NCBI RefSeq assembly: GCF_020085105.1 | Contig: NC_058051.1 | Coordinates: 24,679,455 to 24,743,454 of the forward strand | DNA length: 64,000 nucleotides | Source of the DNA: Siniperca chuatsi | Lineage: Eukaryota > Chordata > Actinopteri > Centrarchiformes > Sinipercidae | Direction: 5' to 3' | Shown: in pieces, positions 61,567 to 64,000 of the stretch | Layout: each line of letters opens with the position of its first letter | Position numbering within the stretch: position 1 is the stretch's first letter | Notes under the pieces: model-generated | What the model saw: only the letters and a program-made list of their open reading frames with translations | Database searches by the model: none | Told to the model about the DNA's origin: nothing | Position numbers and translations under genes: made by a program

Positions 61567-62022
61567 CAGTAGCACATTTTGTATTCTTAAATATCAATGT
61601 CAGTAACAATTGATTGGGCTCAACAACACAACACAGAGAATACCTCCTTCTCTCAGATTTTATGCAGTCATAAATTATCAGTCAAAAGACAATGCAATTT
61701 CATCAGGCAGTTTGTAGGTGCATGTTTCCTGGGTGATAACCGTCCTGTACAAGTAGGCTTGAGTGAGAAACGTCTGTGCACCCACATTCTTGGACAGAAA
61801 CTGTCACGCCTGGAGGATTTAAAGCTTGCATTAATCAAAACAACGTTTGCACACATCTGAGTGTGTGGATGCAACTCTTTCAAGTGTGCTGGTCTTCAAG
61901 CTCCAGCACCTTCACCAAGCCTGAGTGAGCAGTAGTTCCCTTGATTTTTTTTTTTTAAACAAATCCCATAACTGTATAATTTAGAAAGCAGATATTGTCC
62001 AAGTATTGAGTTAAATCAGTGT

Positions 62023-62057
<35 letters not shown>

Positions 62058-63533
62058 ATGCCTTAGAGTGCCTCTTGTTAACAATAACGTAGACACACGG
62101 TATATGTAACATTACCATCAAATATATCTGTAGAGCTGGATTCATTCTCTGGATCTGAACATGTTTATGTAACCAGACCCTCAGTCACGTGAGCGAGAGG
62201 GTGGAGGTAGACAGAAAGAGCCAGGGAGAGCTTAACCAGCTGAACTGTGCCTTTGGTCCGCTGTGACATATTGAGTATTTTGAGATTGGCTGAGCTGTGA
62301 CACTACTGTTATCATGTCTCTGAGCCTGGCTGAATAACTCTTCTGTTCAGCTGTGATTAATTTGAACGCCTTTGAGACAGGGACTTTGACCTCCAGATGA
62401 TGATGTAGCGGGCAAACCATATATCGCCTGCTAACCAGACTTATGTTCCCCATTATTTCATTTTTGATGCACTTTTGCACCTCATCCTCTCCTGCCCTGA
62501 CCCATTTGCCAAAGTTAGCTGTCTCTGTGGAGACATTTTGACCGTGTAATTTACTGAGGAAAAGATCTGAATTTATCTGTCTGTAGTTTAGCGCTTTTGT
62601 CAACATGACAAGTAATCTCTAAGTTTGTGACAAGTTTCCTTGCTGCATGTCATCAAAATTGTGAGATTCATGTGATGCCACTGAAACTGGGGCTGTCGCT
62701 CATAACATTTAGATGGCTGTGGTCAGAGGAGATAAGCAGCCATTTTAAGGCTGGCAGGCGTGTCAGGATGTCTTAACTGCAACGGCAAACGGCAAAGAAA
62801 CCACATGCATGAGCTCATGAGCAGTCACAATTACAATGTCAGTGTGTCTGCATGGTTTTTAGAGATTGGCAGCCAGTGGCATAGCTCAGTCTTTGACCTG
62901 TGTTAAAATCTGACCCTTGAATATAATGAAACCCAGAGAATTTCTAAAACTTCTGAGGTTCTTACTCTGTGAAAATAAATGTTTGTTGCTATAATGGAAG
63001 AAAAATTAAATCAGACTGTTTAATCTTAATGGCTCTCATAGTTATTACCTGACATTACCTTTCCTTCAGCCCACACATTTTTTCACCATGTACATGATGG
63101 CATTGGTATCTCGGCATCGTCTTTGTGATGTTACATTCACACCCAGCCCTCAGTGTTTGTGCCTTTTGACATTATGAATCGTAAAATATTTGTGTGTTTC
63201 TGAATGTAAAGTGTCACATTGTATCTTGTATGCTTGGGCTGATTGACCTGCCCTGTCCCTTGTGCATTTACACTGTTTTCATGGTGCATTTCAGAATAAT
63301 ATTATAACATCTTTTTAGTATTTATGCTCTTATATGTTAAAAACATGCTAGCAAAGAAATTCTTTTGTCATTAGAAAAGCTGTCCAGCTACTGATTTGAG
63401 TGTATATAGAACATTGTGGTGTTACAATTACCTTTAATATTGTTTGCTTATTTTACTTAGCTCTGTGTTTGTTTGCAACATGCAGCTTTTTTGGCCATTT
63501 TATAGCAGTTAGATACAAATGTCCACATGCTGT
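61567..63533. other. Non-coding stretch with poly(A) tract
   Basis: No coding exon is recognised. It holds an A run of about 29 bases at 62027-62055. The open frames at 61597 (+) and 62232 (-) have no family resemblance. Confidence 0.5.
62027..62055 (+). repeat. Poly(A) tract of about 29 bases
   Basis: A pure A run; no retrocopy recognised beside it. Confidence 0.9.
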
Positions 63534-63866
63534 AATGATTAATTATCAATTAATCTGCCAATTATTTTCTCTATTAATAAATTAATCATTTAGTCTCTAA
63601 AATGTCAAAAAATAGCGAGAAGTTCTCATCACAATTTCCCAGAGCCCAAAGTGACATCTTCAGATTGCTTGTTTTGTCCAACAAACAGTCCAAAACCAAA
63701 AGACATTTCATTTACTGTCATAAATGACAAAGAAAAGCAGCAAATCTTTCCTTTGTTTTTATCTGAAACCAGCAGATTGCATTTTTGCTTAAATAATTAC
63801 TGAAACGATTAACAAGGCAGTTGTCGATTGATTTCCTTTCGATAGACTAATCATTGCATCTGTAGT
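63534..63866 (+). repeat. GCTGCAACTAA family, copy 6
   Basis: It shares AATTAATCTGCCAATTATTT, GAGCCCAAAGTGACATCTTC and ACAAACAGTCCAAAACC with copies 4 and 5. The left edge is eroded and the right edge ends CATTGCATCTGTAG. Confidence 0.75.
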
Positions 63867-64000
63867 CTACATTTTTGTGTGCAAAGTATTTGTATCATTA
63901 GTGTTTTATTAAGCTTGTGATTCTCACTGCATTGTGCAATATTTAAACGCAAACCTTCACTTCACAGTGTGCTGTGCGGCTCGTCCCCTGAGGGCCTTGT

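Noticed and set aside
1-64000. CRISPR array, bacterial operon, phage or virus insertion
   Set aside because: No regularly spaced repeats, no operon-like frames and no viral protein resemblance in any frame I read.

Overview
The window looks like nuclear DNA of a spiny-rayed (percomorph-type) teleost fish. Coding exons are short and separated by GT...AG introns, the proteins are vertebrate, and introns and spacers carry simple repeats and short dispersed or palindromic elements familiar from fish genomes. I see no bacterial, viral or organelle segment.

Layout, left to right. A prickle3 gene on the + strand runs from about 590 to 21334 in 11 coding exons, including an 8.1 kb second intron that holds a tRNA-derived SINE. 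Next on the + strand are fam110a (24104-25380, with a break in the reading frame), an mfsd2a-like lysolipid transporter gene (26746-34228, 14 coding exons) and an FKBP12 gene (35761-36939, 4 coding exons). On the - strand follow syntaphilin (snph, 42503-40216, 4 coding exons), the meiotic cohesin kleisin rad21l1 (51947-46132, 13 coding exons) and a neuropsin-related non-visual opsin (60035-57866, 5 coding exons). fkbp1a and snph are convergent. I see no supported gene in 52.4-57.8 kb or 60.1-64 kb.

The genes do not form one pathway: planar cell polarity, centrosome/microtubule, lipid transport, prolyl isomerase/ryanodine receptor regulation, mitochondrial docking in axons, meiotic cohesion and light sensing. 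They are linked by ancestry. RAD21L1, SNPH, FKBP1A and FAM110A also lie close together on human 20p13, so most of the window looks like an old syntenic block with mfsd2al, prickle3 and the opsin beside or inside it.

The points most worth checking are the fam110a frame break, the opsin whose E/DRY site reads Val-Cys-Cys, a degenerate in-frame repeat in the transporter tail, a divergent FKBP12, and several near-full-length palindromic elements. I found no convincing unknown multi-gene system. Exon coordinates were worked out by hand from splice signals, phase and remembered family similarity. Summed exon lengths are multiples of three for prickle3, mfsd2al, fkbp1a, snph, rad21l1 and the opsin.
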